64,000 nucleotides of DNA. Source: Zopfochytrium polystomum. Taxonomy: Eukaryota > Chytridiomycota > Chytridiomycetes > Chytridiales > Chytridiaceae. Of the stretch, positions 31,800 through 42,505 are shown in pieces. The DNA lies in NCBI GenBank assembly GCA_025765615.1, contig JAIVFJ010000192.1, positions 1 to 64,000 of the forward strand. The letters are read 5' to 3'. The notes under the pieces were generated by a model. That model was not told the origin of the DNA, did not search any database, and saw nothing but the letters and a program-made list of their open reading frames with translations. The translations under genes were made by a program, and so were the position numbers. Within the stretch, counting starts at the first letter, position 1, and each line of letters begins with the position of its first letter.

Positions 31800-33196
31800 G
31801 ACGCCTTTTTCCATTCAGGGTGACCAGATTACCTCCAACCCTCACCATTAATTTTTGTTTTGTCCCCAATTGGAGACAACAACCACCCCCCTACCTGACA
31901 CACACCAAGCTAACAAACCAACTTTTCATCTGCTGCAACACCACCTTCACAACACACCCAAAATCCAACGAAATCGTTTCAAACTTGGCACACATAATCG
32001 TCCTGAGAAAACAACATGACTACTGACTCAACCAACAGAACTCTCCAACAAAAATATCGACTTACGCCACTGCATTGACACAAGTTACATCAATGCGGAG
32101 CAGAATGATACAGTTGATCCACTAGACCTCCGCAACACTGGAACCTGTCTCATCAGAGATGGACCATTCCAAGGACAGAGATTCCAATTGGTGCCTCCGC
32201 CTCATGGACCAGAGAAACCCTTCTCACCCAAATCACACCTGGTTGAAACCTTGCTTACAAATTGGTTGGTGAATTAGAAATAATTTGCCCCACAGCAGAC
32301 CAGGGACTTGCAAAGGAGATCATTGACGACTTTGAATGCATCAAAATGGAACCAACTGAAGCCTCAGATGCCTTCATTACCCAATTCACCGAAGCGTAAA
32401 ATCGAGTCGACAGCTTTGCAAAATCAGCAGATGGAGAACTTCTCCATCATATTTGCCCTTTCCAATAAGTTGTTCGAATCTTTGTTGGCTCACTGGGCCA
32501 AAGCATATGGGAAAAGGAAAAGTTTTTCTTGTTGTCGGCACCCAGCTCCTCAGATAACAAGTTTAGCGAAACTAATCTCACTCTTCAAAAACCTGTTTGA
32601 CAAAACAACTATGATAAGCAACACATCAAGCTGGCTGATCAAGCAACAATCACTCGGCTACTACTGCACCAGAAATCACCACACCAACTATTACTATCCT
32701 GGTTATCTGCCTCTTCATATTGATTGAACAACAAACAGCAGAGGTCCTCAAAAACCAACCAGCTCCATCAACTAATAGTCAATCTGCTAAGTGTTTTGCT
32801 CTTCGCTTTTGATATGCATCAAAGTAACTGCCTTTATCCTCTCAACATTCAGCCATGCAGTCTCCTGTCAGTAATGATCCATCATTCCATGAACATCAAC
32901 ACAGGCATTTTAGTTTTTCGAGACCTGCACCTCTAACAACTGTCCCTGTGCCCTTTTAATAATACTTACTCATTTTCAACAGGGCATAACAAATTAGGAA
33001 TTAATGATATGGTGTTTTCCTCGTCTATCAACCCATGGAGTCGGCGGTTCAATTTCTGGATTCCCTGATACAATTATCATTGACATGGCCACCTTTTGAG
33101 ATCAGAGTGTTTTCAACCACCCTGAAACTCTCACCATCAAACATATTAGTGATTGGGATGACCAATAGTTGTGCAAGTGCCAACTCTCACAACATG
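31800..33196. other. AT-rich transposon debris
   Basis: No intact ORF. A weak plus-strand trace near 32270-32420 (DFECIKMEP...SDAFITQF then a stop) looks like decayed copia Gag, in keeping with Copia-B polymerase remains further right. Otherwise unassigned. Confidence 0.35.
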
Positions 33197-33201
33197 GCAA
33201 C

Positions 33202-33554
33202 TGTTATGAATCACCCTCTGGAAACCTCTGGAACCTTCTAGAACATTCCTTCATGGAACCTTCTGGAACCTTCTGGAACCTTCTAGAACATTCCTTCATG
33301 GAACCTTGTGGAACCTTCTGGAACCTTCTTTGCTTTCCTGACTTGTCTTGTTGTCATTGGTATCATTGGTATCATTGTATTACTAATTGCTCTTTCTGGA
33401 ACTTTCTTTGAGTCTTGACAAGGAACACTCTCAAAAGGTATAAAAGGGGGATGGGGGACCTGTCCCATCCCTCAAGTGAATTATTGTTTCCAATACAATC
33501 ATCACTCCTCTCAGTCCCTTGTCTGCCTTGTTCTGTCCTGCCATGTTCCTGACA
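33202..33554 (+). mobile_element. Solo LTR with heat-shock-element array, copy 2 (TSD GCAAC)
   Basis: A 353-bp near-copy of 29595-29948, running TGTTATG...TTCCTGACA and flanked by GCAAC at 33197-33201 and 33555-33559. The HSE array is at 33219-33329 and the TATA box at 33439-33445. Few differences from copy 1 are visible (for example a missing TTCTGGAACA block near the start and CTTTGAGTC for CTTGGAGTC), so the two insertions are fairly recent. Confidence 0.85.
33219..33329 (+). promoter_or_regulatory. Heat-shock-element array, copy 2
   Basis: Same alternating GAA/TTC pentamers as at 29613-29723, with the first repeat slightly contracted. Confidence 0.75.
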
Positions 33555-33559
33555 GCAAC

Positions 33560-35750
33560 CTTGTGCAATTTCCTCATAACTTTGGACTCTGTTACATCAA
33601 GCTAAGCCTCTCTTTATCTTTTCTCACATAACTTCAGCACTTCAACCAAAGACAATTTGCGGTCCATTCATTGATAGAACAAGGACTGTCTATTCTGAGT
33701 GGTTGCTAGGCAAGTGTGACCGGCACAGGGTAAAAACCTCTCATATATTATCTGCTTGAGCAGAGGAGGAGGAAAACTGTTGACACTGGGTTTCTGTTCC
33801 ACTTAATACTCGGAGTATTTGTCATCAGCACAAGCCAGCACCCAGTACAACATCAAACATCATCTTCCACTTAGGGGGGAGGATTCTAGGGATAAGTGAA
33901 AGATGATCACTGGCACTGTATTGCCAATTAGATGGAGGATGCTTGGAATAAGTGAACGATGATCATCAGCACAGAGTTGCAAAGTGGTCTCAGCATGGAT
34001 TGGCACCAACTTGGCATGGTCTTCTTGGTGCCAGGCTGCTGGCTTGGGAAAGCGCTCTATCCATTTTAGCCAAATGAAACTGGACTCAGGAGTCAAACTA
34101 TGGAATACACTATTATTGCTGGGCTTACTTGACCCTGGCTAGGGACCTCAACTCACACATATTGACTGCTTCAGCTTTATACACAGACATACTAACACAC
34201 TACACCATGTCCCACATCACAGGAAATTCCACAGCCACACCTGAATCCTCACCTTGACCCTGATGAATTTAACCAACTTCTGTGACAAAACACAATGTTC
34301 CTTGAAAATAACTTTTGGCTCATTCCAAGGAGTATCAACGTTTATCTTTATTGGACATGGACACTCAACACTTACACTTTTTCAGAGCAAACTATAAACA
34401 AGCTCAACCTTGCAAGATTACTGAAATTTCAAACTGCTCTTAATAGAGTCACTCCAGAACAGCTATGTTCTTTGAATGCCTCATGCATTCATGCAGCATA
34501 ACCAGGATCTGGAAGCTTCAGAGATTGCCCTCAACTTTTGTAATCTGACCAGCAACTTTGTGGTTTTGGCTTGGATGTTAGACTTGACAAAAATATTCTG
34601 CTGATTCTTTAACGAGGCAGAGTAGAAGACATCTGGCTAAGTCTTTGTTCCCTTTGCTTGCACTAAAACTCTTCTACCAGCATAAATTCCACAACATCAC
34701 TTGGAGACTAAAGGCAAATCATCATCAAGCAATCAAACTCTGTGGAAACATCTGGATATACTAACTCTCACAAATGCTTTCTGCCACTAACTTTGTCTCT
34801 ATCTTTATTTTTCACTCTAGACAAACAAAAACAAAAATCAACCACCTCACACACAGTTGCAATTACCATTTCATCAAACTATTCAAACCTCAGCAGTCTC
34901 AGCAAAATTCAGGAAACCTTCAACTATTCATTCCTGCAGATCAGCTTCAGAAACAACACCAACATCACCACTTTGCTCCATTCAGTCACCAGTCACCTTG
35001 AACCATCTTTGAACTTGAATTTTGCCAGTTGAACAAGTTGAATTGGAGTTGCATTCAGTTTTCTGCAGCCTCAACAAAGTCAGACAAAGCATCAACCATT
35101 CCCCACAGCAGAGTCACTCCAGAAAGCAACAACTTCCTCCATTCAGTCAGCATTCAACTTCAGCAATCAGAATTGGAAGAAGTTAAACTGGAATTGGTAA
35201 AAAGTATCAAACTCATGGTAATACACAGCGAAAGTGAATCAGATAACGGTGTACAGCTCTGGTGTTGGAGGTGACGGCACGATGGGTTGGATTCTGTGCT
35301 ACTGCAATTAACGTCACCTCCAGTGGGCCTTACTGGGAGCACTATAGGCATGACTGAGGAAGGCCAGACCGGGGTGGCAGACCGGCAATGTAAAATCAAC
35401 CAAAGGCCCACGAACACCGAAGTCCCAGCTTGTAGGCTAGTGTGGCCTGGACCTGTGTCAGAGGAGGTGGAGTCCTGAGCAGGGAGCCCATTCCACAAGG
35501 AGTACCAACCAGGAGACAGTTATTCTCCTGATGTGCCCAGGCGAGATGCAGGGGAAAGCGTTGAGGGCAAGCTGTGTATGGGGGAGTGGTCGCCTTGCCT
35601 CATAGGGTACTGGGGGGAGCCCAGACCAGCATCGTGCAGAAGGTTCATCTGTGCAGAGTTTTCTCTCGTGCGTTCTTTTGTGTGCAGGGTATCTTAGAAA
35701 ATCTGAACTAATTTTCCCTAAAGTTTCTTAAAGTTAAAACCATCACAAGT
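33560..35750. other. Degenerate AT-rich sequence with a GC-rich island
   Basis: Mostly AT-rich and without an intact gene. From about 35260 to 35690 the composition switches to GC-rich. This island opens with an inverted repeat TGGAGGTGACG (35266-35276) / CGTCACCTCCA (35312-35322) around a 35-nt loop. The island has no ORF of note and is unassigned. Confidence 0.4.
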
Positions 35751-35879
35751 AGATTCTATTTCTCTACAACCATAAAACAAACATAACACTTTAATATTTG
35801 GAATCCACCACAAATTTCTTACCTTCAGGCAAAATTCCATCAGAACCGCACCAGCTGTCGGCACCATCTGACAACTCTG

Positions 35880-36971
35880 CAAAGTACAGCTTTTGAAGTT
35901 ATTGAACAACCCACGAATGTCAACAAAACCTGGAACAAATGGGCCTACAAGGTCAAACTTTGTGAAGACAGCAGCATTGAGTGCTTCTATGCACAGCTCA
36001 TGGCTAAAGGCCCCACTTAGTGTCGTTGCATTTATATTCAGAATACTCACTCAACTCTTGTCCAAATCAATAGTCCTTGTTAACTCACAGGAATGGCTGC
36101 CTGAATCAACTGGGTCGCTGACACAGTTGATATCAGCAACACGAACCTCAACAGCATATTTAATGTGCCAATCCGCATTGAGCAGTTCATTACCACTGCA
36201 CTGACTGCTGGAGTTGAACAGCCACCTAAATCAAACAGTTGTCAGGAAAGTCATGCAATGTTCTGGGACAACTGCATCCTCTTTTGTCAGATTGACTCAT
36301 CATCCACACCGCAAGCTAAGTTAACAATATCTGCTTTTTGGTGATTCTGGCCAAAACGTCTTCTGCCATTGCCTTGCCTTATCCTTTTACAAACTCTGCG
36401 AAATGGAAGCAATGAAACCATCCCGGAATCTTCTTGCACCAGAAAGCCTATATCAAGGATTTACTTCAACGCCATGCCAACATTATCAACAACCGCACTG
36501 CAGTCACTGCCCTTCCCAGTAGTCTCAATCTTCAGCCACGTGATTGACCAAGCAGCTCCATTCTATTCTCGCAACTGCACAGATATAGCCGGTTACTCCA
36601 ACGCTACCCATGGTGTCCACTCAGATGGGAAATCACAGCCTGGCTCCTATGTTCGATTTGGAGGAACAGCTATTAGTTGGACATCTGTTCAGAGTAGTAA
36701 TGTCATGCTGTCACCGCAGGAAGCTGAACATGTAGCTGTGTCTGAACTGGGACGAGAACTTAAGGCACTATCCCAACTCTACTCAAATCGGTCAAAGCAT
36801 ATCATGGTAAAGTATCATTATATTCAAGAACTTGTGGAACAAAAGGTAGTACAGCTTGAATGGATTGCTGGAGGAGAACAGCCTGCAGACTATATGATAA
36901 AATCTCTCTCAGCTGCTCTCAGTGAATACCATCTGAGTCGCACTGGTCTTTGTTTCTTCTCTTTCCCCTGA
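35880..36971 (+). pseudogene. Copia-B reverse transcriptase and RNase H remnant
   Basis: Decayed plus-strand coding. Near 35893-36010 the translation WNKWAYKVKLCEDSSIE and AQLMAKG matches the start of copia reverse transcriptases. Near 36120-36180 a VDISNTNLNS-type stretch matches the second RT block. From 36570 to 36960 the frame is open through copia RNase H: AGYSNATHG, HSDGKSQPGSYV, SPQEAEHVAVSE and IMVKYHYIQELVEQ, ending with EQPADYMIKSL and a stop. The usual ADWAGD and STEAEY motifs are degraded (first acidic residue replaced, PQEAEH), and stops lie between the blocks, so the gene is dead. The polypurine tract and the 3' LTR follow directly. Confidence 0.7.
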
Positions 36972-37220
36972 TTCATTTTTTCTTATCTGTGAAGCTGTTT
37001 TCTTCTTCGTTCTTTTTCATTACTTTGACTCATTTTCTTTTACCTCTGAAGTTCAACATGTGCCCCCATCCATTTTTGTTTGAGTGGTCTGTCCTTTCTG
37101 TTCTGCCATCCGATGGCCAGTCATACCTGTTTGTGATTCTTCTTTCTCTGGTGTACGGTTTCCTTAAGTTGACTATGGCTTAAGGTTTTCCTCCATGGCC
37201 TTTGCTCCTGCCCACAGCTT

Positions 37221-37229
37221 AGGGGGGAG
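37221..37229 (+). other. Polypurine tract of Copia-B
   Basis: AGGGGGGAG directly before the LTR start TGTTAG, as expected for the plus-strand primer of an LTR retrotransposon; repeated at 57634-57642 and in reverse at 38467-38475. Confidence 0.7.
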
Positions 37230-37467
37230 TGTTAGTTTTGGGTCTTTGGTGTAAGCAGTGTGCAGGAGCTTTGACCTGATACTGCTCTGCAAGGGTGACT
37301 TGCAGCATTTTGCAAGTGATGGTCCTTGTAACAGTTTTGTATAAAGACAAACACAAGACTGACAGAAGCCAAGATCAACCTCCCACCACCACCACCTTCA
37401 GTAGTGTACTCCACCCATCACCACAGCAGCCGAATCCATCAATCAGCCAACATAGCGAATTCTTTCA
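37230..37467 (+). repeat. Copia-B 3' LTR
   Basis: 238 bp, TGTTAGTTTTGGG...GAATTCTTTCA, preceded by the polypurine tract and RNase H remnant. A TATA-like TTTTGTATAAAGAC lies in the middle. It is the 3' LTR of the decayed element to its left. The flank TGTCC has no visible partner. Confidence 0.8.
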
Positions 37468-38090
37468 TGTCCTCCTCCTTCATGTTTAGGTAATCGAGAG
37501 CCGTCTTCTTGTCCGCCTGAGGCCGGAGACTGTCTCTGAAGTAACCATTTCCGGCCCCAAACAAGTTCATTGTTGCACCATAACTAGCCAGTGAGAATGA
37601 CAGAAAGTAAATCGCAACGTGTAGCTTGCGAGGATCCATCACGACCCGATGAGTACGTTGGAAAACAATTGTCTTGGACTGCCAGAATCCAATGAGCTCC
37701 ATTGATCGAGCCAGCTCAATCTTGCTCATTTGCCAACCGTTGTTAAAAAACTGCAGCAATCGATCCAAACTCTTGGAACCCAGTAAGAGTTCTTGATGAT
37801 ACTGCTGAGCCACGCTTCTTTGGTTCAAATCGAAGGACCGTTCCATTGTGGGAAATGGCCGGGTGTGCCTTTGCTGGTTGCTTTGACATGGACGAGCTTT
37901 CGGATGAACCTGAATCCGCCATATTCCCTGTCATCTCGGCGAAAACCTTGGAGTACTCTGCAAACTCGTTGGCATGGTTTTCACGACTTGCAGCCGGAGC
38001 GCCGCGTTCACCAAATTGAGCCACCAACTTTGGGTCTCCCAGGTCGGCCATCACGCCTGGGTCAAGATTCGCCAGCGCGAATTCCTCGGG
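37468..38090 (-). pseudogene. Unidentified gene fragment trapped between Copia-B LTRs
   Basis: Two overlapping minus-strand frames, together ~200 codons, with ordinary protein-like composition. The upstream part (about 38085-37830) carries EEFALANLDPGVMADLGDPK and AEYSKVFAEM; the downstream part (about 37830-37470) carries QQYHQELLLGSK, WQMSKIELARSMEL and MDPRKLHVAIYFLSF. The frame changes near 37830. I do not recognise the family. It starts and ends exactly at LTR sequences, so it may be a host exon or a foreign element fragment. Confidence 0.45.
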
Positions 38091-38466
38091 ATTGTTTGGC
38101 TTAAACAAAATTGTGACAAAGACCAGGTGACAAAAAATGCACCAAATGCTCATCACAGTTGGTGCTCCCATGCTCCACAGTGTGAGGTGTTGCTCCTGAA
38201 AGAATTTGCTATGATGGCTGATTGATGGGTTTGGCTGCTGTGGTGTACACTACTGAAGGTGGTGGTGGTGGGAGATTGATCTTGGCTTCTGTCAGTCTTG
38301 TGTTTGTCTTTATACAAAACTGTTACAAGGACCATCACTTGCAAAATGCTGCAAGTCGTCCTTGCAGAGCAGTATCAGGTCAAAGCTCCTGCACACTGCT
38401 TACACCAAAAGACCCAAAACTAACAGCTCCTGCACGCTGCTTACTGCAAAAACCCAAAATCTAACA
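38091..38466 (-). repeat. Older Copia-B LTR, interrupted by a nested solo LTR
   Basis: Segments 38091-38196 and 38431-38466 together match the variant LTR at 30651-30888 in reverse complement. The LTR start (TGTTAG) lies at 38466, directly beside a reverse polypurine tract CTCCCCCCTA. Its other end is truncated near 38091. Confidence 0.65.
38197..38425 (-). mobile_element. Nested Copia-B solo LTR (TSD GCTCC)
   Basis: 229 bp matching the 37230 LTR in reverse complement, flanked by GCTCC at 38192-38196 and 38426-38430. It sits inside an older LTR of the same family. Confidence 0.8.
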
Positions 38467-38918
38467 CTCCCCCCTATACTGTGGGCAGGAGCAAAAGGGC
38501 CAGCACAGAGGAAAACCTTACGCCATAGGCAACGTAAGGAAACCGTACACTGGTTAAGGAACAGCAATAAACAGGTATGACTGGCCACCAGGTGGCAGAA
38601 CAATAAGAAAAGAATGCCCATATGAAATTTGTAGATGGAGAGCAAAGAAGCTTGAATGCAGGAATATAAGAAGCAATGCAGAAGAAGAAGAAGGGCAAGA
38701 AAGAGAAAGGAGAAAGAGAATGCAATACAAATAAAGAAAGGGGACAGAAACTAAGGCACACGACAAAGACCAATATGACTAAGATGGTAAGCACCTAAAG
38801 CAGCTGGTAATGGTTTTGTAAGATAATCTGCTGGTTGCTTGCCACCATGAATCCATTCCAGTCGAATCACTTGTCGATCAACCAGTTCCCTGATATAGTG
38901 ATACTTAACCAGAATATG
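38467..38918 (-). pseudogene. Copia-B RNase H tail and 3' leader, minus strand
   Basis: Reading leftward from 38918: ILVKYHYIRELVDRQ, LEWIHGGKQPADYL and LPAALGAYHLSHIG, the C-terminal tail of copia RNase H, then a stop near 38760, a T/C-rich untranslated stretch and a polypurine tract at 38467-38475. The coding part is cut off at 38918 by the Copia-A LTR. It is more intact than the plus-strand remnant at 36570-36960. Confidence 0.7.
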
Positions 38919-40136
38919 TGATGAAATCCCACCCAGGACTGGAGGGACTTGGTGTGTGTGGGGATGAAGAGAGAGAGAGAGAGAGAGCAGTGATGATGGA
39001 AAAGGGAGAGGAGTGAGAGGATGGAGAGAGGAGAGAGGAGTGAGTGGGCAGAGATGGAAGAGAGAGCAAATGGAGGAAGAGAGATTGGCTTGTTTTGCAC
39101 TGGATTCTGTTAAAGCAGCAAGGAGGGGATTGGATTCCTTGTTTGATCTCTGTGAGAGGTTGCTGCTTTTATACTCCTGCAGGTTGGAGCCATCAGAAAA
39201 CAGAGGGAGCAGTGGGCTGCACAGAGCAGGCCACAGAAATGAGATAAAACAGGCTGAGCACCAACCCCCAGCCTGGGCTAAGTACCCATTCAGGGCTGAG
39301 TACCACCCAGGGCTGGGCATCACTCAGGGCTGAGTACCAGCCAGGGCTAAGTACCAGCCTGGGCTGAGCACCACCCAGGGCTGAGTACCAGCCTGGGCTG
39401 TGTACCACCCAGGGCTAAGTACCAGCCAGAGCTGAGTACCACCTTGGGCTGAGCACTTTGTCTGGGCTGAGTACCACCAGGAACCAATTTACAGCTTGTT
39501 TGAGAACAGTTGCTTGTAAATTGGTTTGGTTGTTTCCAAATCAGGAAGCTTGTTTGGGAAACAAGCCGCTTTTTTCCTTGTTTTTAGAAATCCAATGATT
39601 GGTGCAATCTCTGGTGAGCTCAGTTTTTATCTCATTTTTAGAAATGCAGTGATTGGTGCAATCCCTGATTCCTAAATGCCTGTTGCATTGCTCAGATTGC
39701 ACAGCACAGCAGGAAAGCTGGAATTCCAGATCAGGAAGCGGAATTCCGGTGCAGAGAGAGGAATTCCAGATCAGGAAGCGGAATTCCGATGCAGAGTGCG
39801 GAATTCCGATGCAGAGAGCGGAATTCCGGAGCATTGGGCAGTGGTACACTGCTTCTGCATGCTTGCTGTGCTGTGTTACATGTGCAGAGTGCGTAGTTTG
39901 AGCGTTTTTGTGCATGTTCTAATTGCATTGTTCCTACCGGTAGGATGAACAAAGCTAGAACAACAGCCGCCTTTGCCTATCTCTTTTTATTGAGAACAGA
40001 TTAGCCCTTCCGAGCGCCCCATTCAAGTATTGAATCTACTGAGCCCTTCAAACACCCCATCCAATGTGATTGGATGGAGTTCTCAAAGGGATCATCAGTA
40101 ACGGGCGTAGTGTACCCCGTGGGTCGAATCTCAACA
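38919..40136 (-). repeat. Copia-A LTR in inverted orientation (1218 bp)
   Basis: Reverse complement of the LTR at 41536-42753, equal in length and apparently in sequence. It interrupts Copia-B RNase H on its left. The 5-bp flanks ATATG (left) and AAAAG (right) do not match, and no Copia-A internal sequence adjoins either end. It is neither a clean solo LTR nor part of an adjacent element, so it probably marks a rearrangement breakpoint. Confidence 0.8.
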
Positions 40137-40440
40137 AAAAGCGATTTCTCGAGATTGTGGAACTCTTCAGCGGTGCTGACGTCGAAGCAGGATCGCGGGA
40201 GAACGCGATCTCGGCCTGTGGGTGCGGCTGCAGGTGGTTCGCTGGAGGATGCTGTCGAAGTCGATGACGATGGCGGAGCTGGAGTGAAGTTGAGTTTGGT
40301 TTGCTTCGTTGAGGACTGTGACACGCTGATGGTGTCGTTGACCCCGACTTTGCCTTACAACGTCGCCCTCGACTTTGCCGTCCGACAAAGATGAGGTTGG
40401 GTGGAAGGAAAAAAGCGCTAACCCTAACTTTTCAACGGGA
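40137..40440 (-). other. Unassigned coding-like fragment
   Basis: A minus-strand frame reading leftward from about 40324 contains SQSSTKQTKLNFTPAPPSSS and FDVSTAEEFHNLEKSLF before it runs into the inverted LTR. KQTKLNF resembles a PCNA-binding (PIP) box, which occurs in replication proteins and some transposases. There is no ATG at the apparent start, and the family is not recognised. Confidence 0.3.
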
Positions 40441-40699
40441 TTTATTTGCTCCAACCCCCCCCGAGGGAAGGGGTGAGGAATCTGCAACTTTGAAAGTTAA
40501 AAAGTACATACATATGAAATAGGAGAAACATGTCCAGAGGCAAGAAAGAGGTGCCAAGTAGAGAATCAAAAGGCAGAAGAGAAAAACAGAGAACAGCAAC
40601 TAGGTCATAAAGCAAAAGAGGAGAGGATCCACAGAGGTGAATGAAATTTAACAACAAGAAAACAAATAGAGAACAAATGAGGTTCGAAGGACTGCACCT

Positions 40700-41535
40700 G
40701 AAACACTGCACAAACTGTCACCCAGTTCCAGCCTCCTCCTCTGAATCAGAGTCCACATGCCCGTTGCCGTCCACGGTCCCCTCAACACCCTCAGTTTCCT
40801 TCTTCTTCCACTTCTCCCTTGACTCCCGCCATTGTTTGTTCCGTACTGGATCATAGGTGGTGATGATGACTGACCTTGCAAGCTTGCGCACCCTGGCTGC
40901 TGCCATCTGTTCCTGAATGCTCATATCCTGTCCGTCCACACGCCCTGCCTCCACCACAACCTCTGCCTCTCTGCTGATGTTGTCTCTGAAGCATCTGTGA
41001 AATTTGCAAGTCCTCCACACTCAATGCGCATCTGCATGATCATTCTGGCCAGCTTCATTCCCATCTTCTTGGAGGCAATGCGAGTCTCCTTAGAGATCAT
41101 GTCCTCAGCTTTGGCACTGTAGGGGGCCCAAAAGACCAGCGACCTTAGCCCCAAATCCACTGCTGAAATGTTCAAATCCTGCTGCTCTACGGTGGGGATC
41201 AACTCAGGGTGCAGCCTCTCCAGCCTGTCCTTAACACCTGAACACTCCAAAACGTGCCTCCTAGTGCATTTCTCCGCACAGCCAGCCCTCGCACAGGGTT
41301 GGTGGAACGCTACCATCCCAGCCATCCACATCAACATATGTTGGAGCCACTTCCTGTTAAATGCTGCGCCAGATCGAATAACTTGGCATGGCCCCATGTG
41401 TGAAGGCACCTCCAAAGCCTGCGCCACCCCTGTGGGGGAGGATTTCTGCTGGCATCTCACCAAAGCCCGCTTGTGCATTGCCAGCATGTCTGCAGCCTCA
41501 ATGTTCTTTGTTCGCAACACTGGCAGCTCAATGTC
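40700..41535 (-). pseudogene. C-terminal part of a LINE-like reverse transcriptase ORF
   Basis: Minus-strand frame from 41535 to about 40924, then in the next frame to about 40720. It contains FNRKWLQHMLMWMAGM and CARAGCAEKCTRRHVLEC, a C-x4-C-x3-C...H-x3-C cluster of the type found after the RT domain in many fungal LINEs. At 41535 it is interrupted by Copia-A element 1. The next codons (K-A-Y-D before IELPVLRTKN) are found on the far side at 49617-49630, so the host ORF ran across the insertion site. No RT catalytic motif lies in the window. Confidence 0.55.
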
Positions 41536-41844
41536 TGTTGAGATTCGACCCACGGGGTACACTACGCCCGTTACTGATGATCCCTTTGAGAACTCCATCC
41601 AATCACATTGGATGGGGTGTTTGAAGGGCTCAGTAGATTCAATACTTGAATGGGGCGCTCGGAAGGGCTAATCTGTTCTCAATAAAAAGAGATAGGCAAA
41701 GGCGGCTGTTGTTCTAGCTTTGTTCATCCTACCGGTAGGAACAATGCAATTAGAACATGCACAAAAACGCTCAAACTACGCACTCTGCACATGTAACACA
41801 GCACAGCAAGCATGCAGAAGCAGTGTACCACTGCCCAATGCTCC

Positions 41845-41952
41845 GGAATTCCGCTCTCTGCATCGGAATTCCGCACTCTGCATCGGAATTCCGCTTCCTG
41901 ATCTGGAATTCCTCTCTCTGCACCGGAATTCCGCTTCCTGATCTGGAATTCC
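41845..41952 (+). promoter_or_regulatory. LTR array of six GGAATTCC palindromes, 20-bp period
   Basis: GGAATTCC recurs at exactly 20-bp steps from 41845, each followed by a GC(T/A)(C/T)(T/C)CTGAT/CATC-type spacer. Such phased palindromes often bind dimeric transcription factors. Element 2 LTRs keep only about two. The inverted LTR has the same six in mirror image. Confidence 0.6.
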
Positions 41953-42498
41953 AGCTTTCCTGCTGTGCTGTGCAATCTGAGCAATGCAACAGGCATTTAG
42001 GAATCAGGGATTGCACCAATCACTGCATTTCTAAAAATGAGATAAAAACTGAGCTCACCAGAGATTGCACCAATCATTGGATTTCTAAAAACAAGGAAAA
42101 AAGCGGCTTGTTTCCCAAACAAGCTTCCTGATTTGGAAACAACCAAACCAATTTACAAGCAACTGTTCTCAAACAAGCTGTAAATTGGTTCCTGGTGGTA
42201 CTCAGCCCAGACAAAGTGCTCAGCCCAAGGTGGTACTCAGCTCTGGCTGGTACTTAGCCCTGGGTGGTACACAGCCCAGGCTGGTACTCAGCCCTGGGTG
42301 GTGCTCAGCCCAGGCTGGTACTTAGCCCTGGCTGGTACTCAGCCCTGAGTGATGCCCAGCCCTGGGTGGTACTCAGCCCTGAATGGGTACTTAGCCCAGG
42401 CTGGGGGTTGGTGCTCAGCCTGTTTTATCTCATTTCTGTGGCCTGCTCTGTGCAGCCCACTGCTCCCTCTGTTTTCTGATGGCTCCAACCTGCAGGAG

Positions 42499-42505
42499 TA
42501 TAAAA
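42499..42505 (+). promoter_or_regulatory. TATA box of Copia-A LTR
   Basis: TATAAAA in GCAGGAGTATAAAAGCAGC, about 255 bp before the LTR end; also present in the other Copia-A LTRs. Confidence 0.7.

Noticed and set aside
29595..33554. One LTR retrotransposon bounded by the two HSE LTRs
   Set aside because: Each LTR has its own target duplication (CCTAC, GCAAC) and the sequence between contains opposite-strand and unrelated fragments.
41845..41952. CRISPR-like regular repeat array
   Set aside because: The 20-bp period has no unique spacers, lies inside an LTR and occurs in a eukaryotic genome; it is a promoter-type tandem repeat.
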